DNA of 64,000 nt, from assembly GCF_000242455.2 (NCBI RefSeq), contig NC_019892.1, positions 9,558,744 to 9,622,743 on the forward strand. The letters are read 5' to 3'. The notes beneath the pieces are model-generated. The model was not told the origin of the DNA and made no database searches. It saw only the letters and a list, made by a program, of their open reading frames with translations. This document shows positions 8,791-18,458 of the stretch, piece by piece. This stretch comes from Singulisphaera acidiphila DSM 18658. GTDB taxonomy: Bacteria; Planctomycetota; Planctomycetia; Isosphaerales; Isosphaeraceae. The position numbers and the translations under genes are program-made. The stretch's first letter is position 1; the number at the start of each line of letters is the position of its first letter.

Positions 8791-9843
8791 ATGATGACGA
8801 CGACCGACCGACCCGAGCCGTCCCGCGATGAGGTTGCGGCCGTCGCTGCGTTGGGGGAGGACTACCGCCGGCTCCGGGCCGAGATCGGCAAGGTGATCAT
8901 CGGCCAGGACCACGTGATCGACGAGTTGCTGACCGGGTTCTTCGCCCGCGGTCACGTCTTGCTCGTGGGGGTGCCGGGGCTGGCCAAGACCCTGCTCGTC
9001 AGCACGGTCGCGCGGATCTTGAGCCTGTCGTTCCGGCGGATCCAGTTCACCCCCGACATGATGCCGTCGGACATCACCGGGACCGACATCCTCCAGGACG
9101 ACCCCGAGACCGGCCGGCGCCGATTCTCGTTCATCGCCGGCCCGATCTTCGCCAACATCGTGCTGGCCGACGAGATCAACCGAACCCCGCCCAAGACGCA
9201 GGCCGCACTCCTGGAAGCAATGCAGGAGCGGCACGTCACGGCAGGAGGGTCGAGCTACCCGCTCCCCAACCCCTTCTTCGTCCTGGCCACCCAGAACCCG
9301 ATCGAGCAGGAGGGGACCTACCCGCTCCCCGAGGCCCAACTCGACCGGTTCATGCTCAACGTGACGGTCCCCTACCCGACCGCCGCCGAAGAGCTCGAGA
9401 TCCTCCGCCGCACGACCGGCGACGAAACCCAGGAGACGGCAGTCACCCTCTCGGCCGAGCAGATTGTCGCCTTACAGCATCTGGTTCGGCGAGTACCGGT
9501 CCCCGAGCATGTCTTCATCTACGCCCGCGACCTGGTCCGGGCGAGCCGGCCGAACGAGCCCGAGGCGTCGGTCATGGTTCGCAGATGCGTCTCGTGGGGC
9601 GCAGGGCCACGAGCCGGCCAGTCGTTGATCCTCGCCGCCAAGGCCCGAGCCGTGCTCCAGGGACGGCTCCACGCGGGGATCGCCGATATCCGGCACGTGG
9701 CCAAGCCCGTCCTCCGCCATCGGATCGTCACGACGTTTCACGCCGAGGCCGACGGGATCGACTCCGACAAGGTGATTGAACAACTCTTGCAAGACATTGC
9801 TGCTCCTCCGGAACGCGCAGTCGAGAGGAATTCAAGACTTTAA
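8791..9843 (+). CDS. MoxR family AAA+ ATPase
   Basis: About 350 aa from the ATG at 8791; a TTG at 8758 inside the preceding stop region would add 11 residues. Walker A is GVPGLAKT (about 60-67), Walker B is LADEIN, and there are an FIAGPIFANI block, ATQNPIEQEGTYPLPEAQLDRFM (sensor region) and a C-terminal lid. MoxR ATPases act as chaperone-like partners of VWA-domain proteins. The downstream DUF58 and BatA/VWA genes are the usual partners, so it likely remodels or inserts a cofactor into these. An AT-rich spacer separates it from the DUF58 gene. Confidence 0.95.
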   Translation: MMTTTDRPEPSRDEVAAVAALGEDYRRLRAEIGKVIIGQDHVIDELLTGFFARGHVLLVGVPGLAKTLLVSTVARILSLSFRRIQFTPDMMPSDITGTDILQDDPETGRRRFSFIAGPIFANIVLADEINRTPPKTQAALLEAMQERHVTAGGSSYPLPNPFFVLATQNPIEQEGTYPLPEAQLDRFMLNVTVPYPTAAEELEILRRTTGDETQETAVTLSAEQIVALQHLVRRVPVPEHVFIYARDLVRASRPNEPEASVMVRRCVSWGAGPRAGQSLILAAKARAVLQGRLHAGIADIRHVAKPVLRHRIVTTFHAEADGIDSDKVIEQLLQDIAAPPERAVERNSRL

Positions 9844-9970
9844 CCACGAATTACACGAAGGACACGAATCATCAAAACAACAAAACACAAATAAATGCGA
9901 ATTTTATTTTTTATTATTTGTTGACTAAATTCTGCCTGTTCTCCCTTTGACATGGGGCCTTCCGTTGCCG
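9844..9970. other. AT-rich spacer with three 9-bp tandem repeats inside the moxR-DUF58 cluster
   Basis: Beginning at the moxR stop, CACGAA occurs at 9845, 9854 and 9863, giving three 9-base units with consensus NACACGAAK. The following 75 bases are strongly AT-rich (poly A/C then poly T), unlike the GC-rich genes on both sides. A TTGACT at 9931-9936 could serve as a -35 element, but no good -10 was found. Confidence 0.7.
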
Positions 9971-10900
9971 ATGCCCGCCAGCCCTCAAGACCCGGATCCC
10001 GAACTCGCGGGGATCGACCCTACGGCGCTCGCCCGCTTCGGCCGGCTCGAGTTGATCGCTCGGCTAGTGGTCGAGGGGGTCATGTCAGGGTTGCACCGCA
10101 GCCCGTTCAAAGGGTTTTCGGTCGAGTTCGCCGAGCACCGCCAGTATGGGCCTGGGGACGAGATTCGGCACATCGACTGGCGAGCGTTCGGCAAAAGCGA
10201 CCGCTATTACGTCAAGGAATACGAGGAGGAGACGAACCTCAAGGCTTATCTCGTCGTCGACTCGTCGGGGAGCATGGCTTACGCCGGGCGAACAATCTCG
10301 AAGTTCGAGCACGCGCGGCGGCTCGCCGCAGCACTCGCCTACTTGATGATCAGTCAGCGCGACGCCGTGGGGCTAGTCACCTTCGACAGCACGGTCCGGG
10401 CGATGATCCCGGCCCGCTCGGCCCCCGGCCATTTCTCGGTCGTCTGCAACGTGCTGGAAAAGACGAACACCGGCGGCGAGACCCCGTTGAGCGGCATCCT
10501 CAACACCCTGGCCGAGCGGATCCGCCGCCGGGGTCTGATCGTGATCCTCTCCGATGGGTTCGACGCCATCGACCCTTTGACCGAGGCGCTTCGGCACCTG
10601 CGGCATCGCCACCACGAAGTCCTCTTCTTCCACACGCTCGCCCCCGAGGAGGCAGAGTTTCCGTTCCGCCGCCCAGCGCGGTTCCGCAACCTCGAGCGGC
10701 TTGACCACACGCTTCGGGTCGATCCGGCCTCGCTCCGCGCGACCTACCTGGAGCGGTTCAACGCCTTCCGCACGACCTTGAAGGAGCGCGTGCGGGCGAT
10801 GAATGCCGACTATCACGAGGCGTCGACCGCTCTGACCGTCGAAACGACGCTGCTCGACTACTTGTCGTCGCGCTCGCGGCGAGGGAGCGGACGCTCGTGA
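9971..10900 (+). CDS. DUF58 domain protein (VWA-like, MoxR partner)
   Basis: About 309 aa from the ATG at 9971; a TTG at 9947 would add eight residues. The diagnostic DUF58 block RQYGPGDEIRHIDWRAFGKS is followed by YVKEYEEE and a VWA-like metal site, VDSSGSMAY (MIDAS DxSxS near residue 97). RGLIVILSDGFD contributes a further VWA strand. DUF58 proteins pair with MoxR ATPases, possibly at the membrane. The stop overlaps the next start by four bases (GTGA), so translation is coupled to the BatA-like gene. Confidence 0.93.
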   Translation: MPASPQDPDPELAGIDPTALARFGRLELIARLVVEGVMSGLHRSPFKGFSVEFAEHRQYGPGDEIRHIDWRAFGKSDRYYVKEYEEETNLKAYLVVDSSGSMAYAGRTISKFEHARRLAAALAYLMISQRDAVGLVTFDSTVRAMIPARSAPGHFSVVCNVLEKTNTGGETPLSGILNTLAERIRRRGLIVILSDGFDAIDPLTEALRHLRHRHHEVLFFHTLAPEEAEFPFRRPARFRNLERLDHTLRVDPASLRATYLERFNAFRTTLKERVRAMNADYHEASTALTVETTLLDYLSSRSRRGSGRS

Positions 10901-13086
10901 GCGGAGGGGTCCTCAATGCCGCGATGCTCCTGGGCCTGCTCGGCGCGGCAGTTCCGGTGGTCATCCACCTCCTGAACCGCCGCCGCGAGCCGGTGGTGGA
11001 CTGGGGGGCGATGCAGTTCCTCGACCTCGGCCAACGCGACCGCCAGAGGCTCCGGCTGACCGAACTGCTGCTGATGCTTGCCCGAATGGCCCTCCTGGCG
11101 CTCGTGGCCCTGGCCCTGGCACGCCCCTTCTGGTCGGGTGCGTCGGCCGTCGGTGGAGGGTTCGGCACGTCAGCCCCTCCCCGCGACGTCGTCCTCGTCA
11201 TCGATGGTTCGGCGAGCATGGGCCGCACGCTGAAGGGTTCGACCCCGCACGACCTGGCTATCCAGTGGGCCCGCACCTTCGTGACCCGGCTGCGGCCGGG
11301 GGACTCGGTGGCCGTCCTGGTTGCCGGCGACCGCGTTCGCGGCCTGGTCGACCCACCCCGCTTCGACCAGGCCAAGATCGACGCCGCGCTGGCGGGCCTC
11401 AAAACGGGGCGAGGCGCCAGCGACCTGCCGACCGCTCTGGCCGAGGCGTTCCGAATCCTCGAGCGAACCGGCAATCCGAGGCGCGACGTGATCGTCTTGA
11501 CCGACGGCCAACGGTTCGCCTGGAGACCCGGCGAATCGGGGCGCTGGGCCCTGCTCCGCGACCTCCGAGGGCGGCTCCCGGTCCCCCCTCGTGTCTGGTC
11601 GATCCCCTTCGGAGCGGGGATCGCGTCCGAGGCTCCCAACGGCTCGGTCGGCCCGCTCTCGGTCTCCCGGCCCCTGGTCACGCCAGGCTTGCCGGTCGTG
11701 GTCTCGACCACGCTCGCCAACGCCGGTCCAGGCCCCTTGACCCGCACTGCGGAGCTCCTCGTCGACGGCCGCCTCGTCCCCGGCACGGGGCAAGCAGCCG
11801 GGCCGATCCCGGCCGGCGGCAAGACCCGGCTCTCGTTCCGGACCACGCTCGCGACCCCCGGCGCCCACCTGCTTGCCGTCCGGCTCGTCGGTGGTGACGA
11901 CGCCCTGGCTGCCGACGACGAGTCGGCCATCCCCATCGAGGTCGCCTCCGCCCTCCCCGTCCTGCTCGTCGATGGCGAACCCGGCCTCGAGCCGCTCGAC
12001 GGCGAGACCGACTTCCTCCGCGCGGCCCTCGCTCCGACCGGCGACGACACCCCTTTGGTCCAGGCGCAGACGGTGACGCTCGACACCATGACTCCCGACT
12101 CTCTGAAAGGGCAGCGCGTGGCCGTCCTGGCGAACGTCGAGCGACTCTCCCCGGAGCAGGCAGCCGCCGTCGGCCGCTTCCTCAACGCGGGCGGCGGCCT
12201 GCTCGTCGCCCCCGGTGACCGGACCGATCTTGATGCTTTCAACACCCAGCCCTGGATCCCGGCACGGCTCGGGGACCTCAAGGGGGAGCCGGGCTCGCGA
12301 ACCACGCTGGCCCACCCCGCCCCCCGGACGTTCGCCGGCCCGGTGATGGGGCCATTCGGCCAAGGAGAGACACCCCCCTTGGCCGAGGCCAACCTCTTCG
12401 CTTATCGACTGCTGACCCCCGCGCCGGGGGCTTCGGTCTCTGCCCGGTTCGACACGGGCGACCCCTGGGTCGTCGAGCGTCCCCAGGGCCAGGCCAGGGT
12501 GATCCTGCTGGCGACCCCCCTCGACGCCGAGACCGGCACCCTGCCGGTCAACCCTGATTTCGTCCCCTTGGTCCACGAGTGGATCTTCCACCTGGCCGGC
12601 GGTCGGGAACCGCGCACGCTTCATCCGGGCGAGCCCTGGGTCCTCGACCTCGACCCATCCCCTCCGGTCGATCTCGCAGCCCTGGCACTCCAGACGCCGG
12701 CGGGGACCACAGTCAGCCTGCCCATCATCCGCGCAGGGGGTTCCGCCCGTGTCCGGTTCGATGATACGAATGAGGCCGGGGTCTATCGCCTGACCCTCCC
12801 CGACCCGCCCGGCGGCTTCGCCTTTGCCTCGGTCGTCGCCGACGGACACGAGGCCGACCCGTCTCCCCTCGAGCCGGCCGAGGCGGCGACGCTCGCCAAG
12901 GGTTGGCCGCTCGTCTTTGAGCCTAACCCCGCCCGGCTCACGTCCCGCCTTCTCGAAGCCGAGCACGGAGCCCGCCACGAAGCCTGGCGTGGCCTGATCC
13001 TCGCGGCGCTCGCCGGCCTCTGCCTCGAAGTCTACCTGACCCGCCGCCTCGTCCGTAGCCAGGGGGTCGGTCACAATGGTGCTTGA
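10897..13086 (+). CDS. BatA-type membrane protein with VWA domain
   Basis: 729 aa from GTG at 10897. The N-terminal 75 residues are a BatA (aerotolerance regulator N-terminal) domain: two membrane helices around PVVIHLLNRRREPVVDWGAM and LARMALLALVALALARPFW. A VWA domain follows with the MIDAS motif DGSASM (103-108) and VLTDGQRF. The middle has beta-rich segments and a gatase-like portion (VLLVDGEPG, GGGLLVAPG). A last helix lies near 690-710. It is likely a membrane-anchored adhesion or chaperone-partner protein working with the MoxR and DUF58 proteins. It overlaps the next gene by 11 bases. Confidence 0.9.
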   Translation: MSGGVLNAAMLLGLLGAAVPVVIHLLNRRREPVVDWGAMQFLDLGQRDRQRLRLTELLLMLARMALLALVALALARPFWSGASAVGGGFGTSAPPRDVVLVIDGSASMGRTLKGSTPHDLAIQWARTFVTRLRPGDSVAVLVAGDRVRGLVDPPRFDQAKIDAALAGLKTGRGASDLPTALAEAFRILERTGNPRRDVIVLTDGQRFAWRPGESGRWALLRDLRGRLPVPPRVWSIPFGAGIASEAPNGSVGPLSVSRPLVTPGLPVVVSTTLANAGPGPLTRTAELLVDGRLVPGTGQAAGPIPAGGKTRLSFRTTLATPGAHLLAVRLVGGDDALAADDESAIPIEVASALPVLLVDGEPGLEPLDGETDFLRAALAPTGDDTPLVQAQTVTLDTMTPDSLKGQRVAVLANVERLSPEQAAAVGRFLNAGGGLLVAPGDRTDLDAFNTQPWIPARLGDLKGEPGSRTTLAHPAPRTFAGPVMGPFGQGETPPLAEANLFAYRLLTPAPGASVSARFDTGDPWVVERPQGQARVILLATPLDAETGTLPVNPDFVPLVHEWIFHLAGGREPRTLHPGEPWVLDLDPSPPVDLAALALQTPAGTTVSLPIIRAGGSARVRFDDTNEAGVYRLTLPDPPGGFAFASVVADGHEADPSPLEPAEAATLAKGWPLVFEPNPARLTSRLLEAEHGARHEAWRGLILAALAGLCLEVYLTRRLVRSQGVGHNGA

Positions 13087-15523
13087 CCTGTTCGGGACTC
13101 GGCGGCTCCTGCTGGCGGGGGCAAGCCTGGGCTGGCTCTGGGTCGCCGCCGGAGGGGCCGCCCTGGTCTTGCTGTTTGTGCTCTATCGCGAGGAGCGGCG
13201 GCTCGTCTCACGGCGAACGGGGCTCGGCCTGCTCGGCTTGCGGCTCACTGCGGCGGCCGTCCTGGTCCTCGCCCTCTTCGAGCCGATCGCATCGCACTCC
13301 TATCGTGAAACAACCAAGGGGCGGGTGATCGTCGCCGTCGACGTGTCGGAGAGCATGGCGACGACCGACCCGGACCGGCCGGCCAAGGACCGCGAGCGCT
13401 TGACCAAGACCTTGCGGATGAGCCCGGGCGAGTCGGTCGAAAAGCTCTCGCGCAGGGAGATCGCCCGGCGACTCCTGGAACGGAAGGGATCGCCGATCGA
13501 GCAGATCGAGGCCGCGCACCAGGTCGAGGCCGTCGCCTTCGCCCGTGAGTCCGCGCCAGCGACCTTGCCTGCCCTGGCCGCAACGCTCAAGCAACCAGGC
13601 AAGCCCGACGACCCGGCCACCTCGTCGACCGACTGGCAACCCGTTCTGGCCGGGGCACTCCAGGACGGCGAAGCCCCAGTGCTCGGGATCGTCCTGCTGA
13701 CCGACGGCCGGCAGAACGGGCCGGGGGACTCGGCCGCGACGGTCGACCGCCTGGCGGCCCGCGGCATTCCGGTCTACCCGATCTTGATCGGCGCAACGGC
13801 CCCCCCGCGCGATGCGGCCGTCGCGACGGTCCGCGCTCCCGAGGGAGTGTACAAGGGAGACGTCGCCAGCATCGAGGCAACCTTGAAGCTTGACGGCTAC
13901 GCGGGACGCGAGGTCGTCGTCACGCTCGAACGCCCCGGCGCAGCCCCCTTGGAGCGACGGGTCCGCGCTCCCGACGAAACCGCGGTGAGCGCTCGGCCGG
14001 TCGTCAACTTCACCGTGCCGATGACCGAGTCAGGCACCGTCCCGATGACGATCGCCATCAGGCCGCTCGACGGCGACGTCCGGCCCGACAACGATCGCCG
14101 CACCGTCTCGGTCCAGGTGTCCGAGGACAAGGCGGCCGTCCTGCTCGTGGATGGCGAAGCCCGTTGGGAGTTCCGTTACCTCCGCAACGCCCTGACCCGC
14201 GACCCGCAAGTCAAGGTCGAGGCCGTCGTCTTCCACCAGCCCGAAGCCACCGGCGTCTCCTCTCACAACACCTACGGCACCACGCTCCCCCCCCGGCCCG
14301 AGCCCGAGGCTGGCTCCGCGCGCGACCTCACCGACCCGCTCGGCACCTTCGACGTCATCGTCCTCGGCGACGTCGACCCGGCCGACCTACCCCCCGGCAC
14401 CTGGGCTCGCCTCGAGTCGTACGTTTCCGAGCGGGGGGGCACCTTGATCCTGAGCCCTGGCCCCCGCTTCTGGCCGACCCTTCCGGGCCACGAGACCGCC
14501 CGCAAGCTCTTGCCGGTGCTCGACCCCCGGCCCGTCGCGATCGCCCCAGGCCAGGCCAGCCCCACCTCCCTAAGCCTCCCTCCCGGCGCGGTCGTCTTGC
14601 CGACCCTCGTCGCAAGTGCCGACACCGCCGCCTGGCCGATGCTGCAATTCGCCTCCGACCCCGAGCAAAGCCGCCTGCTCTGGACCGGCCTGCCCCGGCT
14701 CCCCTGGAGCTTGGCCGGCAAGCCGAAGCCGGGCGCAACGGCCCTGGCCCTGGCCGGCGACGAGGCAGCGGCCGTCATCGCCGCCCAGGCGTACGGCCTG
14801 GGCAAAGTCCTCTGGGTCGGCACCGACGGCACCTGGCGGTGGCGATACCGGGTGGGCGACACCTACCATCACCGGTTCTGGGGCCAGACCGTGCGCTGGG
14901 CGGCCTCGGGCAAGTTGGCGGCGGGCAACGCCTTCGTCCGGTTCGGCCCGACGCGCCCCCGGGTCGCCGACGGAGAGGGGGTTCATCTCCAGGCCAGAAT
15001 CGCCGAAGGGATCCTCGGCGCAGGTCCCGACCTCCTGATCGCAGCCCGCATCTTCAAGGCCGGAACGTCCGCAAACGAGGCAACGGGCGAGGCCGTCGCC
15101 GTGGTCCCCCTTCGCCCCATTCCCGGCCAGCCCCGCGCCTACGAAGGCCACGCCCCCACACTCCCGCTCGGCCGGTACGTCGTCCGCCTCGACGTCCCCT
15201 CGCTCACCGAGGCCCTCCACCTGGACGATAACGGCGGAAAAAAGGCCCCGCAATCCCTCCTCGACGTCGTCGCGCGCGAGACCTCCGAGCGCGTGGAACT
15301 GGCCGTCGACCGCGAACCGGCCACCCGCCTCGCCGTCGCCACCGGCGGCCGCGTCCTCGCCGACTTCGAGGCCGACGCCCTCCCCCCCTTGCTCCGCTCC
15401 CGGACCCGCCAGACCGTCCGAACCGAGGAGACCCCGCTCTGGGACCACCCTGCGGCCCTGCTCCTCTTCTTCGCCATCGTCACTAGCGAGTGGATCATGA
15501 GGAAGCGGGTTGGCTTGCCCTGA
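13076..15523 (+). CDS. Large membrane VWA protein with glutamine-amidotransferase-like region
   Basis: 815 aa. Two membrane helices (about 12-36 and 52-70) precede a VWA domain with MIDAS VDVSESM (88-94) and VLLTDGRQNG. A central region (about 355-650) includes LLVDGEARWEFRYLRNAL, DVIVLGDVDP and GGTLILSPGP, which resembles the class I glutamine amidotransferase-like fold without a clear catalytic triad. A C-terminal helix is followed by RKRVGLP. It completes the moxR operon. In comparable planctomycete clusters a DUF4175-type protein often follows; here that gene type lies 15 kb away on the other strand. Confidence 0.88.
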   Translation: MVLDLFGTRRLLLAGASLGWLWVAAGGAALVLLFVLYREERRLVSRRTGLGLLGLRLTAAAVLVLALFEPIASHSYRETTKGRVIVAVDVSESMATTDPDRPAKDRERLTKTLRMSPGESVEKLSRREIARRLLERKGSPIEQIEAAHQVEAVAFARESAPATLPALAATLKQPGKPDDPATSSTDWQPVLAGALQDGEAPVLGIVLLTDGRQNGPGDSAATVDRLAARGIPVYPILIGATAPPRDAAVATVRAPEGVYKGDVASIEATLKLDGYAGREVVVTLERPGAAPLERRVRAPDETAVSARPVVNFTVPMTESGTVPMTIAIRPLDGDVRPDNDRRTVSVQVSEDKAAVLLVDGEARWEFRYLRNALTRDPQVKVEAVVFHQPEATGVSSHNTYGTTLPPRPEPEAGSARDLTDPLGTFDVIVLGDVDPADLPPGTWARLESYVSERGGTLILSPGPRFWPTLPGHETARKLLPVLDPRPVAIAPGQASPTSLSLPPGAVVLPTLVASADTAAWPMLQFASDPEQSRLLWTGLPRLPWSLAGKPKPGATALALAGDEAAAVIAAQAYGLGKVLWVGTDGTWRWRYRVGDTYHHRFWGQTVRWAASGKLAAGNAFVRFGPTRPRVADGEGVHLQARIAEGILGAGPDLLIAARIFKAGTSANEATGEAVAVVPLRPIPGQPRAYEGHAPTLPLGRYVVRLDVPSLTEALHLDDNGGKKAPQSLLDVVARETSERVELAVDREPATRLAVATGGRVLADFEADALPPLLRSRTRQTVRTEETPLWDHPAALLLFFAIVTSEWIMRKRVGLP

Positions 15524-15706
15524 GACGGCCCCAAGGCTCGCGTTGATGGATTCCGGTGGCTATCGTGAACAGATCCACTCCAAATCCGTTTGAGCACTCC
15601 CCTTTGTCGGTGATTGATCGAACAAATCGACCGCCTTCTGAACAAGGGGGTTTCCACGCTCAGCTTCGTTCGATTACTCTGACATAGGCCATTTCCACAC
15701 ACAACA

Positions 15707-15740
15707 GAGGCACTGTTTCGTCAGAGACACTGTTTCGTCA
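15707..15740. repeat. Two tandem 17-bp repeats upstream of a DUF1559 gene
   Basis: 15707-15723 and 15724-15740 are head-to-tail copies of a 17-base unit ending CACTGTTTCGTCA, differing at one base. They lie about 80 bases before the start at 15819. A short GCCGGC hairpin (15754-15771) follows. The arrangement suits a regulator-binding site, but the regulator is unknown. Confidence 0.7.
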
Positions 15741-15818
15741 TTCTCGTCAACGCGCCGGCCCACGAGCCGGCACCAAGCCCGTTCTTTTTTGCTCGCCACG
15801 CCGAGCAAGGAGACGTCT

Positions 15819-16856
15819 ATGAGTCGGTTGCGCCGTTCGGCCTTCACGCTCATCGAACTCTTGGTGGTGATTGCGATCATCGCCGTCCTGATTGCCCTGC
15901 TTTTGCCCGCTGTTCAGGCGGCGCGCGAGGCCGCGCGCCGGGCGCAGTGCGTCAACAATCTAAAGCAGCTGAGTCTCGCGCTCCACAATTACGAGAGCGC
16001 CAACGGCTCGTTCCCACCAGGTCGGATCTGGAATGGAACGAACTGGAAGTCGATCTTCTCGGGTGAGCAGAACACGACCTGGTTCTGCCTGATGCTCGGC
16101 TATTTCGAGCAGGGAACGCTGGCCAACTCATTTAATTACGCTCTGGGTTCCGAGGGACCGGTGCTTGGAGCCACAAACATCCCCGCCCTTGACGCCAACA
16201 GTACGGTGAGCGGCACCAAGCTCGCGGTCTTTCAGTGTCCGAGCGATCGCCTGAACACGTTCATTATCAATCCCAGTTATGCTGGCCCAAAGTACGGTAG
16301 TGCGCCGTTTATCAACACCAAGGGCAACTACGCCGTGAGTTGGGGAAACGTGGGCTGGGGACAAGACTACTCGACGGCCAGTGGACCTCCCACCTCGGCT
16401 TACATGCAGTCGGCATTCGGCCACAAAATGAACATCGGGATCGCAGCGATTACGGACGGAACCAGTAACACAATCTTCACGGGTGAGGTTCTCCAAGGAG
16501 CGCAGTACGATGTCCGAGGCATGATGTGGTCAAGCATTCCCGGTGGGGCATCCTTCATGTCGAGGTTCACTCCAAACGCATACAAAGATTTCTACAACCT
16601 CGTCAACGGCGGCGACTACCTGAATAACAATCCGACACTCTTCTGTACTCCGGAACCGATTCTCGGGCTGAACTGCACTCCGAACGCCAATGACAAGGAC
16701 GCGTTTGCGGGTTCCCGGAGCCGCCACTCCGGCGGGGTCAACGTCGGCATGGGCGACGGCTCCGTACGATACATCAAGAATTCGATCAACGCGTTGGTCT
16801 GGATGGGCCTGAACACGATCCGAGGCGGTGAAGTGCTCAGCGCCGACGCGTACTGA
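15819..16856 (+). CDS. DUF1559 domain protein with prepilin-type N-terminus (copy 2)
   Basis: 345 aa from ATG 15819, preceded by AAGGAG. It has the prepilin motif A-FTLIELLVV, with Ala instead of Gly at -1, then AVQAAREAARRAQCVNN. DGTSNTIFTGEV is in the middle, HSGGVNVGMGDGS near the end, and the protein ends GGEVLSADAY. It is the only plus-strand DUF1559 of the six. The two tandem 17-bp repeats upstream are not seen at the other copies. Confidence 0.93.
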   Translation: MSRLRRSAFTLIELLVVIAIIAVLIALLLPAVQAAREAARRAQCVNNLKQLSLALHNYESANGSFPPGRIWNGTNWKSIFSGEQNTTWFCLMLGYFEQGTLANSFNYALGSEGPVLGATNIPALDANSTVSGTKLAVFQCPSDRLNTFIINPSYAGPKYGSAPFINTKGNYAVSWGNVGWGQDYSTASGPPTSAYMQSAFGHKMNIGIAAITDGTSNTIFTGEVLQGAQYDVRGMMWSSIPGGASFMSRFTPNAYKDFYNLVNGGDYLNNNPTLFCTPEPILGLNCTPNANDKDAFAGSRSRHSGGVNVGMGDGSVRYIKNSINALVWMGLNTIRGGEVLSADAY

Positions 16857-16997
16857 GGCATGCAAAAGAGTGAGGTGGAGGGATCCTTATTTCGGATGGG
16901 GCCATCGGATACGTTCGGAAATTCGGGCTGGCCGAGCGACAACCCGTCGCACGGCCGGCCCGACCGGAGTTCTCCAGGCCCCTTTGGCTCAACAAAC

Positions 16998-18458
16998 TCA
17001 CCGGATGCGCGACGAAAGGACGCCCGGGATCGGCTCGCCGTCGGGGAGGACGGCGAGGGGGCGGCCTTGGCGATCGTGGAGCATGGTGTCGGTGCGGATG
17101 CCGACGGCCTGGTAGATCGTGGCGGCGACGTCAGCCGGAGAATAACCTCGGCCGGTCGGGCTCCCCCCTTGTTTGTCGGTGGCGCCGAGGACTTGCCCCG
17201 CCCCGGCCCCGCCACCGGCGAAGAAGAGGGAGCCGGCCCGGCCCCAGTGGTCGCGACCGCCGCCAGTGTTGATCTTGGGGGTGCGACCGAACTCGGTCAG
17301 GAAGACGACCAGGGTCGAGTCGAGCAGTCCCCGCGCGGCCAAATCGGCGATCAAGGCGGCGAAGGCCCGATCCATGCCCGCGAGGTGGTACGGCCGAAGC
17401 GCCATCTCGCCGATCGGCGGGAAGCGTTGGGCGGGTACGTTGTGGTTGTCCCAGAGGTTGCCGTAGTCGGGATCGTAGCCGTAGTCCACCATCACAAACG
17501 GCGCTCCGGCCTCGATCAACCGGCGAGCAAGCAGACAGCGCCCGCCGATCTTGGTGCGGCCATACGCCGCCCTGGTCGCCTCGGGTTCCTCCTGCAAGTC
17601 GAACGCCCGACGCACCTCGGGCGAGTTCAACAACCGAAAGGCCCCCGCATAGTGACTCTCGACGGCTCCGAGCAGCCCCCGCCGATCGGCGTCGCGGAGC
17701 GCCTGCTCCATCAGGCCACGGAGCCCGGCGCGACGGGTCAGGCGAGCGGCATCGAGCCCATCGGGCAAGATCAAGGCCTCGGGCCTCAGACTGTCCTCGA
17801 GAACGGAAGTAGGGTTGGCCGGCTTCTCGCTCAAACCAGCGGTAAAGTCGGGTTGCTTGGGTTCGCCACCGACAGCGAACGGGGCGTGAGCCTCGCCAAG
17901 CCAGCCGGCCACGAAGAGGTTGAGTGGCGGGGGACCAGGGCGAGTGATTCCCGGGACCGTGATATAGCCCGGCAGGTCGCGTCTGGGCCCTCGCAATGAC
18001 GAAACGACCGACCCCACGTTCGGCTCAGTCGTAAGTTGGGTCATCCCCACCTTGCGACCCGAGAGCGCGTACGCCTGACTCTGGAAGTGGTCATTGTTGT
18101 CGTGAGAGTAGCTGCGGAGCACGGTCAAGCGGTCGGCCTGTCGCGCTAATCCGGGCAGGCACTCGGCGAACCGGACGCCCGGCACCGCCGTGGCGATCGT
18201 CCCGAGCGTACCCCGGATCAACTCGGGAGCGTCAGGCTTGGGGTCGAACGAGTCGATATGCGTCACACCGCCGGCCATCCAGAGGATCAGGACCGACTCC
18301 GCCGTCCTCGAAACCGGCTCCGACGTTGTTGTCGCCGTTGCCCCACCAGGCAAGAGCGACCCGGCCACGGCCATCGATCCGACGCGCAAGAGGTCGCGCC
18401 GACCCCACGGACCAGACCACGGAAACCGTGACGGCCCCCGCCCTTCGGACCGCTCCAT
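16998..18458 (-). CDS. DUF1501 domain protein with twin-arginine signal
   Basis: 486 aa. The N-terminus GRRDLLRVGSMAVAGSLL is a plausible twin-arginine export signal. Core segments include ILWMAGGVTHIDSFDPKPDAP, SYSHDNNDHFQSQAYALSG, and TEFGRTPKINTGGGRDHW, all typical of DUF1501 proteins with an alkaline-phosphatase/sulfatase-like fold. DUF1501 genes are usually paired with DUF1549/DUF1553 cytochrome genes, which are absent here. The gene faces away from the protease gene across a 420-base gap. Confidence 0.92.
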   Translation of the reverse strand: MERSEGRGPSRFPWSGPWGRRDLLRVGSMAVAGSLLPGGATATTTSEPVSRTAESVLILWMAGGVTHIDSFDPKPDAPELIRGTLGTIATAVPGVRFAECLPGLARQADRLTVLRSYSHDNNDHFQSQAYALSGRKVGMTQLTTEPNVGSVVSSLRGPRRDLPGYITVPGITRPGPPPLNLFVAGWLGEAHAPFAVGGEPKQPDFTAGLSEKPANPTSVLEDSLRPEALILPDGLDAARLTRRAGLRGLMEQALRDADRRGLLGAVESHYAGAFRLLNSPEVRRAFDLQEEPEATRAAYGRTKIGGRCLLARRLIEAGAPFVMVDYGYDPDYGNLWDNHNVPAQRFPPIGEMALRPYHLAGMDRAFAALIADLAARGLLDSTLVVFLTEFGRTPKINTGGGRDHWGRAGSLFFAGGGAGAGQVLGATDKQGGSPTGRGYSPADVAATIYQAVGIRTDTMLHDRQGRPLAVLPDGEPIPGVLSSRIR

